A stretch of DNA of 33,038 bases, from IMG/VR virus record IMGVR_UViG_3300008114_000277, positions 1 to 33,038 of that record; one strand, given 5' to 3'. The first letter of the stretch is position 1, and each line of letters starts with the position of its first letter. The position numbers and the translations under genes are program-made. Below are positions 16,900-24,534 of the stretch, piece by piece. A model generated the notes under the pieces. That model saw only the letters and a program-made list of their open reading frames with translations. It had not been told where the DNA came from and searched no databases. The stretch is from a virus.

Positions 16900-18404
16900 A
16901 AATTAACAATAAATATATTAGAACAGGCGACCCTGCTTCTACAATCATCGATAAATCGAATTTCAACTTCGATCAAATTCTAGCGAGTGGATTTGGTGGA
17001 ACCGGCTTCAATGGAGTTAAGGGGCCAACCGGCGTAATAGGAAAAATTGGGCCTGATGGACCACAAGGAGCTACAGGTGTAAGAGGTTCTAATTGGTATC
17101 AGCAGAACACTTCTCCTTCAACAGCAGGAGCAAGTCCTTATGATTACTGGATAAACACTTCTAGCACGAATCAAGACCAGGTTTATTACTATGCCGGACC
17201 AACTTCTGGTTGGGTTGATTCGGGAGCATCTCTCAGAACTAATGGGGTCTTTGCTGGTGTCCAATCACTTTTGGGGCCAGAAGGCGCTACAGGTTATTCC
17301 GCAATTGTTATTAACGGCACTGGCGGAAGCCAAGCCAGAACTACTTTTGTCTATTCTGACACTGTATTTTCGGCTATCAACGCCAATCCCAATTTAGCGA
17401 AGGTTTTAATTAGTACCGATAGCGAATCGAACGATGGAGCTATCCTCGGATTTTCTAAGACAACCACGAATGCACCAGGTTATCCAAGTTTTTATTGGGC
17501 TTCTACCGGAACAGATTACAGTCTTTCGTTCGAAACCAATTCTGCTTTGAGCATTACATCAGGCAAAGAATTTGGAATACATTCAGATTCAACTTTTTAT
17601 CTTTCTTCTTCCGTCCTAGATTTTAAATCAGGAGGAGTTTTTTCTCTAGGAGCAACTGGAAACATTTCAATAACATCCGATCCTTCTATCCAGATAACTT
17701 CCACCGAATTAAGCTTTAGAGGAAATCAAAACACTTTGAACGTTCCTCTTATCTTGAGCAAAGCAATAGGATCAACCGGCTCATACAAGATCGATGTCGA
17801 GGGCAGCCTATTCAAAAGTGGATTGATACTGACGTCAGCGGGTGCAACATCTAGCCCAGATTTATTAAAAATCAACAATACTGATGGCATAAACCTTCTT
17901 AAGACCAAGCAGAATTCACAGACTGTAATTGGGCTTACCGGGTCAACCGGTGCACACATCGTTGATGGCTTCAGAAGCATCGATTGCAAGTTTATCCCAA
18001 CTGGATCAACTGGATCAATCACTTATGGTATTGTCGATTTGACAAGTCCCGATTACTTCAACGTCAATAAAATCTATTTGGCTTTCCCGTCGAACATAAA
18101 CACGTCATACGTCGATCCCAGATTTTACGTTTCACTTCCTTCACCATCTTTAGACATAAAGATATCCAATCCCGGACATGTTTCTGTTTATAAGATTTTT
18201 AATGGTGGGACCGGTTACAAATTGAATGGCATTGCATATCAGGAAAAGAAAAACATTGGTAATAATGCTGTTATACTGGAAAGGAGAATAGATTTTCCAA
18301 ATCCAGATGACGTAGAAATCCTAACTTTAACATATACAGGAGATCAATCCTCATTCTTTTATAATATTGGAGCGACCGGTGCTTTTGTTAATATGAACGC
18401 TTAG
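16896..18404 (+). CDS. Collagen-like fibre protein, paralogue 3
   Basis: A 502-residue protein in the third tandem copy. N-terminal module IIDKSNFNFDQILASG (about residues 18-33), collagen-like tract with GPTGVIGKIGPDGPQGATG (about 45-63), boundary motif RGSNWYQQN, DYWINT strand and a SGWVDSG turn. The body carries ISTDSESNDGAILGFSKT and TDYSLSF as in its paralogues, followed by FYLSS as in paralogue 2. The C-terminal tip differs from both others, consistent with separate receptor or assembly specificity (inference). It starts inside the previous stop (ATGA) and ends with TAG, with an in-frame TAA seven codons later. Confidence 0.82.
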   Translation: MKINNKYIRTGDPASTIIDKSNFNFDQILASGFGGTGFNGVKGPTGVIGKIGPDGPQGATGVRGSNWYQQNTSPSTAGASPYDYWINTSSTNQDQVYYYAGPTSGWVDSGASLRTNGVFAGVQSLLGPEGATGYSAIVINGTGGSQARTTFVYSDTVFSAINANPNLAKVLISTDSESNDGAILGFSKTTTNAPGYPSFYWASTGTDYSLSFETNSALSITSGKEFGIHSDSTFYLSSSVLDFKSGGVFSLGATGNISITSDPSIQITSTELSFRGNQNTLNVPLILSKAIGSTGSYKIDVEGSLFKSGLILTSAGATSSPDLLKINNTDGINLLKTKQNSQTVIGLTGSTGAHIVDGFRSIDCKFIPTGSTGSITYGIVDLTSPDYFNVNKIYLAFPSNINTSYVDPRFYVSLPSPSLDIKISNPGHVSVYKIFNGGTGYKLNGIAYQEKKNIGNNAVILERRIDFPNPDDVEILTLTYTGDQSSFFYNIGATGAFVNMNA

Positions 18405-18453
18405 TGGAAACTAAATATTAGATAACTGGATACAATGGATGAAAGATAAATAC

Positions 18454-18720
18454 ATGGGACAAAAATTAGAAAAAGAAGATCTGGACAAAGTAAAATTATT
18501 GATGCTTAAATACAAAGAATGTCACGACGAGATTAAGGGGTTGGAGCAAAAAATGGAGGAAATCTCGAATGACATGAATTTTAAACTAAGCGATCTCAAT
18601 GGTTTGAGAGACGAAGAAAGAATTCTTTACGAAAAATTGGCTCAAACTCACGGATCGGGATATCTCGATACGCAAAATTTAGAATGGATAAACCAAAACG
18701 ATGAAAACAGCATACACTAG
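18454..18720 (+). CDS. Small coiled-coil protein
   Basis: An 88-residue protein starting at ATG 18454 (MGQKLEKEDL); an in-frame ATG at 18439 would add five residues. Residues 5-65 are a nearly continuous charged amphipathic helix with heptad spacing (LMLKYKECHDEIKGLEQKMEEI). No membrane segment. The start is preceded by GATAAATAC, like that of the 15408 gene. It ends with TAG and overlaps the next gene by 20 bases, which suggests translational coupling. Function unknown. Confidence 0.7.
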   Translation: MGQKLEKEDLDKVKLLMLKYKECHDEIKGLEQKMEEISNDMNFKLSDLNGLRDEERILYEKLAQTHGSGYLDTQNLEWINQNDENSIH

Positions 18721-19492
18721 CTTATTATTCTTGGCTATAGGAATTTTAGCTTTCTTACTACTAAAACAATGTAACTCAAGTTCTGCGGCCGAGGAAGAAT
18801 TGGCAAGATTGCAGAGAAATGCTCTGGCTATGTCTGACACTTTGAAGATTATTAAATCTGAGAATGGCAGAATGGTTGTAGAAAAAAGTTCTTTAGAGCT
18901 CAAAGTTTCCGAACTCAATTCAGATCAAAAAGCTTTGATTAAAAGATTGGAATTTTCCAATGCTAAGCAGCCTGAGATGATTATTCAGACTGAAGTGGTT
19001 TACAGAGACACCGGTATTAAGGCAACTTCTACCGTGGCGAAGACAACCGATTCGACAGGAAACTTTAAATTATCTTACACACCAACACTTCCAGGCAAAA
19101 ATAAATTTGCTATTTCAGGAGATGTACCTTATCTTCTCCGAAAATTGAGGGATAGCGGATCATTATCAAAATATGCTGTGTTTCCAAACGGAGACGCCAA
19201 GCTAACAGTTGAACAAACCATCGATGTTGTTGCTGGGCTATACACAGATCCAGAAACTAAGCTTCTCAAAATCAGATTATCGACAGATTTCCCGGGCATC
19301 AGCTTCGCAAACGTCAACGGAATTAAAATAGTTGACAACGCTGAAAGCAGAAGAGCTCTGAGAGATAGTCGGAAAAATTTCGGAGTAGGATTCAATCTTG
19401 GATATGGCTTGGGCTTCACCCCAAGCGGCTATAATCTTGGCCCATATCTTGGAATTGGAATACACTATTCACCTAAAATCTTACAATTCTAA
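18701..19492 (+). CDS. Membrane-anchored coiled-coil protein with C-terminal beta-strands (spanin-like?)
   Basis: A 263-residue protein. Residues 5-21 (YTSLLFLAIGILAFLLL) are one N-terminal membrane segment. Cys24 follows KQ, so it is not a normal lipobox. Residues about 28-87 form a coiled coil (EEELARLQRNAL..., KSSLELKVSELNSDQKALIKRL). A middle beta domain has short D-S-G turns. The end (225-263) is a Gly/aromatic alternating pattern FGVGFNLGYGLGFTP...LGPYLGIGIHYSP closing on a terminal Phe, as in outer-membrane beta strands. An inner-membrane anchor, periplasmic rod and outer-membrane-like end suggest an envelope-spanning protein, possibly a spanin. No holin or lysin is adjacent, so this stays inference. 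Confidence 0.7.
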   Translation: MKTAYTSLLFLAIGILAFLLLKQCNSSSAAEEELARLQRNALAMSDTLKIIKSENGRMVVEKSSLELKVSELNSDQKALIKRLEFSNAKQPEMIIQTEVVYRDTGIKATSTVAKTTDSTGNFKLSYTPTLPGKNKFAISGDVPYLLRKLRDSGSLSKYAVFPNGDAKLTVEQTIDVVAGLYTDPETKLLKIRLSTDFPGISFANVNGIKIVDNAESRRALRDSRKNFGVGFNLGYGLGFTPSGYNLGPYLGIGIHYSPKILQF

Positions 19493-21627
19493 TGGCAACA
19501 TATTCAACGACATCTAAATACGTTCAGCTGACCTCCTGGTTGTTGATGGAGTACATGTATGCGGACAATCCAAATCCCGAGGTGTACACAACAAATGACG
19601 TTGGATATAATAGAATCGTCAACGGGTACAGAGATAATGATGTCCAGGCTTTCAACCTGAATGGTGACTATACTCAAACCCAAAATACAGCTGCAGTTTC
19701 TGTAGTACAGGTCAGCGATCAGAGATTTGTTACACTTAACCAAGATCTGATTGTTCCTTATAACGATTACACATCACAGCTAACACCTTCGTCACAGATG
19801 ACCGTGTCATTTCCTTCGAATCTATCAATAACTTACGATTCGGTAAGATATTGGATACTTGCAGGATATAACCTTTCAAACATCGATGGTGTTATCGTTC
19901 AGATACAAGCTCAGGACCAGGATTTAAGTTTCGTGACATTGTCACAGATTCTACTTAGAAGAACTAGCGCTGATCTCTATACTTTTTCTCCTAGTCCTCT
20001 TTCAGTTGGATCGAGCATCTACGACAAATATTTCGAGATAAGCATTCCGAGTTTACCGTCCATGATGAACTCATACGAAGCGGCTCCGGCTGGTAGTAAG
20101 AGTGCTCAGTTAGCATCGAAGATCTCCAAGAGTGGCTTTGGATTTGTAACGAATTCACCTCTTAGAATTACAGCTTTCCAGGTAGGTTCGATTCAAACCG
20201 TTGATGGTTATGATAACTATTTAACCCAAACAATTGATACCCTAAGTCTCGAAGCTGAAGATCCATTCTCAGAAGTTGCAGCTTACATTGCACCATCAGT
20301 TAATGGACAGTTTTTTGAATACTTTGCCACTTACGATGGCGGATTCATTGAAGATTTTATTCTCTTCCAGAATTCAATCGGAAACGCTTATGTGATTTCC
20401 CACCAGATTGAAGTTTTGGAGCAGATCGGAGCAGCTTTGATTGAAACTTCCAATTTCACATCTCTTCAGACAACCGGATACGATATACCAAATCTTTACC
20501 GTCCGATCATCAGAAATGCAGCGGTTGCAGTTTCTTTCACATTAAAGTATACTATGACCCTTGTCAATAACGCAAATCAACAGCGTGTTGTCAGAGTAAG
20601 CTCATACACCAGCACTGATCCACATTCATACGGTACCACAATTCAGCCAATAACGCTGTCTAATGCACCTCAGGTTCAGAAAATCTATAATAAGATTCTT
20701 TCAGCACCTGCCATTCAGCTATCATCTGACGTGTTTAACTCTCAGCTGGGAGCTAGGGAGGTTATCCGTATCAACAACGTTTTTGTAGATAATACGAATG
20801 TTAATCTAGGCATAACCAATCTTGCGATTAATAATAATTCAATCACCCCTGATCCATCTGGAAGTTCTACCTCGGCTAGAATTATCTATTATGGAAAGGG
20901 CAAATCAGAGATTGATATTTCTCCGTTCGATAATTACTTTAAGTTTACTGTCATTCTTGGCTCAACAGGCACAACACCTAAAGCCATGAATTTCGACACT
21001 GGTGGTACTTATTACATCCAATTCATTGATAACAACGGAAAGAAATTATCAATACCTAATATTTCCAATTCAAATATTGCTAATCCAGCCAAAGGTGAGT
21101 TGGCTTTTAAAATAGACGAGACTTTCTCGACAAAGATACTTCAGTTTACTGATCGTACCTTCTATATCACAAATAGATCTCCGCAGCCAGGGGAAGATAA
21201 TCAGGTTAAGGATAATACTGTCTCTACCGCGGTATCGATTCAAGATGTTCGTGCTACTACAACGTCTTCAAATAACATATCTCTAAATAATATCTTCGGC
21301 ATCCCCGCTTCTTCAGTGGTTTATTGGGGATATTGGAAATCTGAAAAAGAATCTTCCAGATTTATTGGAGCTACTGGAGCAACCGGTCCGATCAGAAGTA
21401 CTAGACCATTCGGTCCTACAGGACCTATAGCTGCCTCCACTCAGCCCGACGGTGTTAATCTATTAAGAAATACACCTCCTGTCGCTGCAGCCGGTTTAAC
21501 TGGTGGTTCAGCAATAGGCAGATCCGGTGGAAGCCGTCCTCTTAACACATCCAATCTAACCCTCGATGAAAAACTCTCTGCAGTTTCTGCTTCAGTTGAA
21601 GGATTTGTAGACAAGGGGCTGATCTAG
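19492..21627 (+). CDS. Virion structural protein (711 aa) with collagen-like C-terminal linker
   Basis: ATG 19492 overlaps the previous stop by one base (TAATG). The protein is beta-rich, without enzymatic motifs. The N-terminal region holds TSWLLMEYMYADNPNPEVYTTNDVGYNRI, and the centre holds long hydrophobic strands (AAVAVSFTLKYTMTLV). Near residue 625 a short collagen-like tract GATGATGPIR...GPTGPI leads to a Gly-rich, then helical tail (LTLDEKLSAVSASVEGFVDKGLI). The frame stops at TAG 21625-21627, but coding-like sequence continues in the -1 frame to 21772. The size recalls the T4 sheath (659 aa), but I see no sheath motifs. A neck, tail or baseplate role is inferred from its position just before the tail tube gene. 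Confidence 0.72.
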   Translation: MATYSTTSKYVQLTSWLLMEYMYADNPNPEVYTTNDVGYNRIVNGYRDNDVQAFNLNGDYTQTQNTAAVSVVQVSDQRFVTLNQDLIVPYNDYTSQLTPSSQMTVSFPSNLSITYDSVRYWILAGYNLSNIDGVIVQIQAQDQDLSFVTLSQILLRRTSADLYTFSPSPLSVGSSIYDKYFEISIPSLPSMMNSYEAAPAGSKSAQLASKISKSGFGFVTNSPLRITAFQVGSIQTVDGYDNYLTQTIDTLSLEAEDPFSEVAAYIAPSVNGQFFEYFATYDGGFIEDFILFQNSIGNAYVISHQIEVLEQIGAALIETSNFTSLQTTGYDIPNLYRPIIRNAAVAVSFTLKYTMTLVNNANQQRVVRVSSYTSTDPHSYGTTIQPITLSNAPQVQKIYNKILSAPAIQLSSDVFNSQLGAREVIRINNVFVDNTNVNLGITNLAINNNSITPDPSGSSTSARIIYYGKGKSEIDISPFDNYFKFTVILGSTGTTPKAMNFDTGGTYYIQFIDNNGKKLSIPNISNSNIANPAKGELAFKIDETFSTKILQFTDRTFYITNRSPQPGEDNQVKDNTVSTAVSIQDVRATTTSSNNISLNNIFGIPASSVVYWGYWKSEKESSRFIGATGATGPIRSTRPFGPTGPIAASTQPDGVNLLRNTPPVAAAGLTGGSAIGRSGGSRPLNTSNLTLDEKLSAVSASVEGFVDKGLI

Positions 21628-21772
21628 GTCTAATCGATAACTTTGGCAACACGCAGAGCGGAAGAACAAATGGTGGACAGGCAGCAAATAAAGGGAGAGT
21701 AACTCAAACCGGTGGTGGAAATACATCAAATGATCTTGAAAATAGAGCAACAAAGGGAGGTAGAATGCTATG
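21622..21772 (+). other. Out-of-frame C-terminal extension with ATC-TAG...ATC junction
   Basis: After ATC-TAG (21622-21627) a second frame, entered at ATC 21633-21635, is open to TGA 21770-21772. It encodes about 45 residues: I-D-N-F-G-N-T-Q-S-G-R-T-N-G-G, then a Gly/Asn/Thr-rich tail ending KGGRML. There is no start codon near its beginning, and its composition matches the preceding gene. It looks like the true C-terminus of the 711-aa protein, reached by a -1 shift, by an 8-base hop between the two ATC codons, or separated by an 11-base insertion. Its stop overlaps the start of the next gene. Confidence 0.6.
21755..21760 (+). promoter_or_regulatory. Shine-Dalgarno-like GGGAGG before the tail tube gene
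   Basis: GGGAGG sits 9 bases before ATG 21770. Most starts in this window lack such a sequence, so this and 26881-26886 stand out. It also encodes a Gly-Gly in the out-of-frame extension, so it could be incidental. It selects ATG 21770 over the nearby out-of-frame ATG at 21765. Confidence 0.5.
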
Positions 21773-22333
21773 ATTTTAAATTCTAGAGCCAGTAGTTTCT
21801 ACTTTGTTTTCCCTAAGGGATTTTTTCCGGAGGTCGTTGTTGAGAAATATATGCCCTATGTTAAGAGCTTGCAAACTCCGTTTGATACCTTGACGCAGTT
21901 CATGAATTCTACTATTCAGAGTATAAATTTTCCAGGCATGAGCATGGGATCAACCCAGCAGGTTAGATATCTTGGCAAAAAGGTGGTTTATAAGGACGCA
22001 ACCCCGGTTCAGGATCTATTCAATCAGGAATTTTCTGTTAGCTTTAGAATGACTGATGGATTTGTAAATTATTGGATTATGCTAGATACGATTTTGAATT
22101 TCCAAAATTTCAAAAACGAGCAGCTCTATGTTCCAACTTTGCCACTCCGTTTTTTGAACACAAATGGTGATATTTTGGTTACGAACAACTTCGAAAACGT
22201 TATAATTAGCTCCATTTCGGACGTTCAGCTCAATTACACACAGAATTCACCCCAGGTCAGCACATTCAGTGTCGGCTTCAAAAGTAATTTCATGCACATC
22301 CAACTTCACATGGATCAAAAAGTTACTGGGTAA
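21770..22333 (+). CDS. Tail tube protein, gp19-like
   Basis: A 187-residue protein whose pattern fits the gp19/tail-tube fold: an N-terminal FVFPKGFFP strand, an INFPGMSMGSTQQVRYLGKKVVY loop-strand pair, EFSVSFRMTDGFVNYWIMLD (compare T4 gp19 FDDWTVTVMND...W), and a C-terminal VQLNYTQNSPQVSTFSVGF strand matching gp19's LQLDWDSNNEIQTFEVTLALDY in layout. T4 gp19 is 163 aa and polymerises inside the contractile sheath as the DNA conduit. It could instead be a tube-initiator relative (gp48/gp54 type), although those are longer. Translation probably starts at ATG 21770. Confidence 0.65.
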   Translation: MILNSRASSFYFVFPKGFFPEVVVEKYMPYVKSLQTPFDTLTQFMNSTIQSINFPGMSMGSTQQVRYLGKKVVYKDATPVQDLFNQEFSVSFRMTDGFVNYWIMLDTILNFQNFKNEQLYVPTLPLRFLNTNGDILVTNNFENVIISSISDVQLNYTQNSPQVSTFSVGFKSNFMHIQLHMDQKVTG

Positions 22334-22340
22334 GAGTTTA

Positions 22341-22348
22341 GATATATA
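22341..22348 (+). promoter_or_regulatory. GATATATA promoter-like motif before the 22377 gene
   Basis: GATATATA begins 36 bases before ATG 22377, the same distance as at 1331/1367. It lies in a 43-base A-rich gap. Promoter function is inferred from recurrence only. Confidence 0.42.
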
Positions 22349-22376
22349 GTAAACAAATAGAAATAAAAGCAAGACA

Positions 22377-22610
22377 ATGAAAACGTTTTCCCAAATACAG
22401 AGACTTAATGAAATGAAGTACGGACAACCTTTGTACGACGAGAAGGATCTGATGAAAAACCATCTTATCACTGCAGCAGGAAACGATGTAAGAGTATTGA
22501 ACGACATCGTAGCTTGTTTAAGTGAGGATCAGATGAAGAAGTGTTACGATAAACTTGTTAAAGAATACGCTTTCACTGGCAAACAAGGTGAAAACGTACC
22601 AAGCAAATAA
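22377..22610 (+). CDS. Small hypothetical protein, 77 aa
   Basis: MKTFSQIQRLNEMKYG begins a short, mostly helical, soluble protein ending in a Lys-rich polar tail. There is a long helix at residues 36-65 (NDVRVLNDIVACLSEDQMKKC). No membrane segment, metal site or known domain. A promoter-like GATATATA precedes it and the next gene follows within 4 bases. Function unknown. Confidence 0.65.
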   Translation: MKTFSQIQRLNEMKYGQPLYDEKDLMKNHLITAAGNDVRVLNDIVACLSEDQMKKCYDKLVKEYAFTGKQGENVPSK

Positions 22611-22613
22611 TGA

Positions 22614-22955
22614 ATGTCTGGTCTCGTTGGAATAATCTATGGCTGGGATAGCTCCGGTAAGACCCTATCGGTTTTAATTAATCCCGATTTGGTTACAACC
22701 ACGGAATCTACTTCTACGACTTTCTCTATCGTTTCTAAAGCTGTCAACTCCACGGTTGATCTATCTGTGACAAATCCCGGTCAGGAAGCTTATGGTACTG
22801 CTTATAATTTTACCGGTCCGGCAGGAAGCGGTGATTTTATGAATTCCTCATGGCAAAAAGCTGTTAACAATACAACATCAACGCAAACGTTCATCTTTTT
22901 AGATTTCGCTTCGCAAGGTTACATCACGCAGAAAAGAATTTTAATATATCCCTAA
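22614..22955 (+). CDS. Small virion-type beta protein, 113 aa
   Basis: A Ser/Thr/Asn-rich beta protein (MSGLVGIIYGWDSSGKTLSV...) with a TGPAGSGDFM turn and no catalytic motif. It is flanked at 3-4 base spacing by the 22377 and 22960 genes, suggesting one transcript. Composition resembles the surrounding structural genes. A minor virion role is inferred; the family is not recognised. Confidence 0.62.
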   Translation: MSGLVGIIYGWDSSGKTLSVLINPDLVTTTESTSTTFSIVSKAVNSTVDLSVTNPGQEAYGTAYNFTGPAGSGDFMNSSWQKAVNNTTSTQTFIFLDFASQGYITQKRILIYP

Positions 22956-22959
22956 GATA

Positions 22960-23784
22960 ATGGAATATGTTCAATTCATACTGAATACAAATAGTTCGGG
23001 ACAGAACACTACCCAATCATTCCCGCTGGAAGCAATTTCGGAGATATATTCAACCGAGGATGCTGTGGTCCTATTTTTCGATTCAGTTTCTGCAACTTTA
23101 GCTGGTGAGATAAACAGTAGAAAATACTATTACGGAACTAGAATTACCCTTTTCAAAACTGGAAATGGCAACAATATTCTTGGTGGTTTATTAAACGCTC
23201 TATCTAAAGCTTATTGGTCCGATGCTGTTTTCCCTACCATTATAAATTTAACACAACTTACAAATACCATAACCGTTGAAGATATTGTTGGTTCTAGCTA
23301 TCCTGCGGGAGGAACCGGCGCATTCATGCCATGCGGGTCATTTTATGATACAACATCACAGCTGAGCGGTGGTATAACTGCTGCTAATATTATTACATTT
23401 AACACCACGACTATAACCAATGGCGTTTATGTGACTGGCGGATCCAGGATGACCGTACAGTATCCCGGAATTTATAATATCCAATTCTCCGCACAAATAG
23501 ACAAAACGGATAGCGGTATCGATTTCGTAGATCTTTGGCTCTCTAAAAATGGAGCAAACCTCCCCGATAGTAACACCTCCCTGTACCTTCCTGGAAATAA
23601 CGCTAAAGTGGTTGCCGCATGGAACTTCGTGATCGCGGCTTCGGGCGGAGATTATTTTGAATTAGTTTGGTCTTCGACCGACGAAGATGTTTTATTGTAT
23701 TATCAAGGACCTACCTCAGGTCCATTACGTCCGGCAATCCCCTCTGTCATTGCATCGGTGACCTGGGCGGGAGCTACAGCTTAA
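22960..23784 (+). CDS. Virion protein with C-terminal C1q/TNF-like jelly-roll domain
   Basis: A 274-residue protein. Residues 1-100 form a small alpha/beta domain (MEYVQFILNTNSSG...). Residues about 125-274 match the jelly-roll type common at the tips of environmental phage fibres: FYDTTSQ, ITFNTTTITNGVYVTGGSRMTV, PGIYNIQFSAQIDKT, DLWLSKNGANLPDSNTSLYL, AKVVAAWNFVI, GDYFELVWSSTDEDV and IPSVIASVTW in order. Domains of this kind trimerise and bind carbohydrate or protein receptors (family knowledge). It is probably a receptor-contacting or decoration protein. Confidence 0.72.
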   Translation: MEYVQFILNTNSSGQNTTQSFPLEAISEIYSTEDAVVLFFDSVSATLAGEINSRKYYYGTRITLFKTGNGNNILGGLLNALSKAYWSDAVFPTIINLTQLTNTITVEDIVGSSYPAGGTGAFMPCGSFYDTTSQLSGGITAANIITFNTTTITNGVYVTGGSRMTVQYPGIYNIQFSAQIDKTDSGIDFVDLWLSKNGANLPDSNTSLYLPGNNAKVVAAWNFVIAASGGDYFELVWSSTDEDVLLYYQGPTSGPLRPAIPSVIASVTWAGATA

Positions 23785-23799
23785 ATTGTAAAAATTCGC

Positions 23800-24534
23800 A
23801 TGAACAACACCTGCTATATAGGAATAGATTTTTCACTCAACTCCCCAGCTTTTTGTATAATTACTGAAAAAGAAACAATGTGGGGCAGTTTGACCCGCAC
23901 GGATAGGACCTCCGAATCTCTAAAAAAATCTAAGGACAAGCCCTATGCCATTTTGGATGGATTTGAACAGTTCGATCTTTTCTTTCTTGATAAGAAGGAA
24001 TTGCCGGATGATTACAGTCAGAAGGAAAGGGTTAAAATCGCATACTTTCAGGAGCTTGTTGAAGTTTTCTGGAATAAAATACTAAGCCATGTAGACGTAA
24101 CCAACGCTTACGTAGCTATGGAAGGACTAAGTTTTATGTCGGCTGGAAATGCTCTGATAGACATTTCCATGGCCACCGCTTTGATCCGAAAAAAAATCAT
24201 TGACTCTATAGATAGCGAGAGGTTCCACGTTTTTTCGCCAACAGAAATAAAAAAATTCGCCGGAAAGGGCAACTTTAAGAAGGATGAGATGTATGATTCT
24301 CTAATAGCTTCCAAAAGAATTCCCTTGCTCTGCGACATACTTGAAAAAAATCGAAACAATTGGATAACCCCATCTCTACAGATTAATAAACCGGTAGACG
24401 ATTTAGTTGATGCCACATGGATATCACTCTTTTTAAAAGACATCGTTGAAGGAAATTTTGAACAAATTGAAACCAAAAAGAAAAAAACAATTAAAAAGAA
24501 AACAACAAAAACAAAAAAAATTGAGAAATTATGA
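23800..24534 (+). CDS. RuvC-fold (RNase H-like) nuclease, putative Holliday junction resolvase
   Basis: A 244-residue protein. Acidic residues in RuvC order: Asp10 in YIGIDFSLNSPAFCII, Glu108 in YVAMEGLSFMSAGNALIDISMATALI, and Asp201/Asp204 in NKPVDDLVDATWIS, with an intervening FSPTEIKKFAGKGNFKKDEM helix that is also typical. RuvC-type enzymes resolve branched DNA during phage recombination and packaging; T4 uses the unrelated gp49, so this would be an alternative. The last about 20 residues are almost all Lys and Thr (about 226-242), probably a DNA-binding tail. It sits directly before gp32 with an ATGA overlap. The biochemical substrate is inferred. Confidence 0.8.
   Translation: MNNTCYIGIDFSLNSPAFCIITEKETMWGSLTRTDRTSESLKKSKDKPYAILDGFEQFDLFFLDKKELPDDYSQKERVKIAYFQELVEVFWNKILSHVDVTNAYVAMEGLSFMSAGNALIDISMATALIRKKIIDSIDSERFHVFSPTEIKKFAGKGNFKKDEMYDSLIASKRIPLLCDILEKNRNNWITPSLQINKPVDDLVDATWISLFLKDIVEGNFEQIETKKKKTIKKKTTKTKKIEKL
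24474..24530 (+). promoter_or_regulatory. A-rich tract just upstream of the gp32 start, possible autoregulatory site
   Basis: The 57 bases before ATG 24531 are overwhelmingly A with a few C/T/G, and should be unstructured in RNA. T4 gp32 represses its own translation by binding an unstructured A/U-rich leader at the gene 32 start. The tract also encodes the Lys-rich tail of the upstream nuclease, so the composition may have two causes. A regulatory role is inference. Confidence 0.35.

Noticed and set aside
13740-17100. Collagen-like Gly-X-Y coding tracts as DNA tandem repeats or CRISPR-like arrays
   Set aside because: Repetition is at the amino-acid level with varied codons. There are no fixed-length repeats with unique spacers.
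24108-24476. 122-codon minus-strand ORF opposite the RuvC-like gene
   Set aside because: It is the antisense shadow of a gene with clear catalytic motifs. No promoter, leader or recognisable domain supports it.
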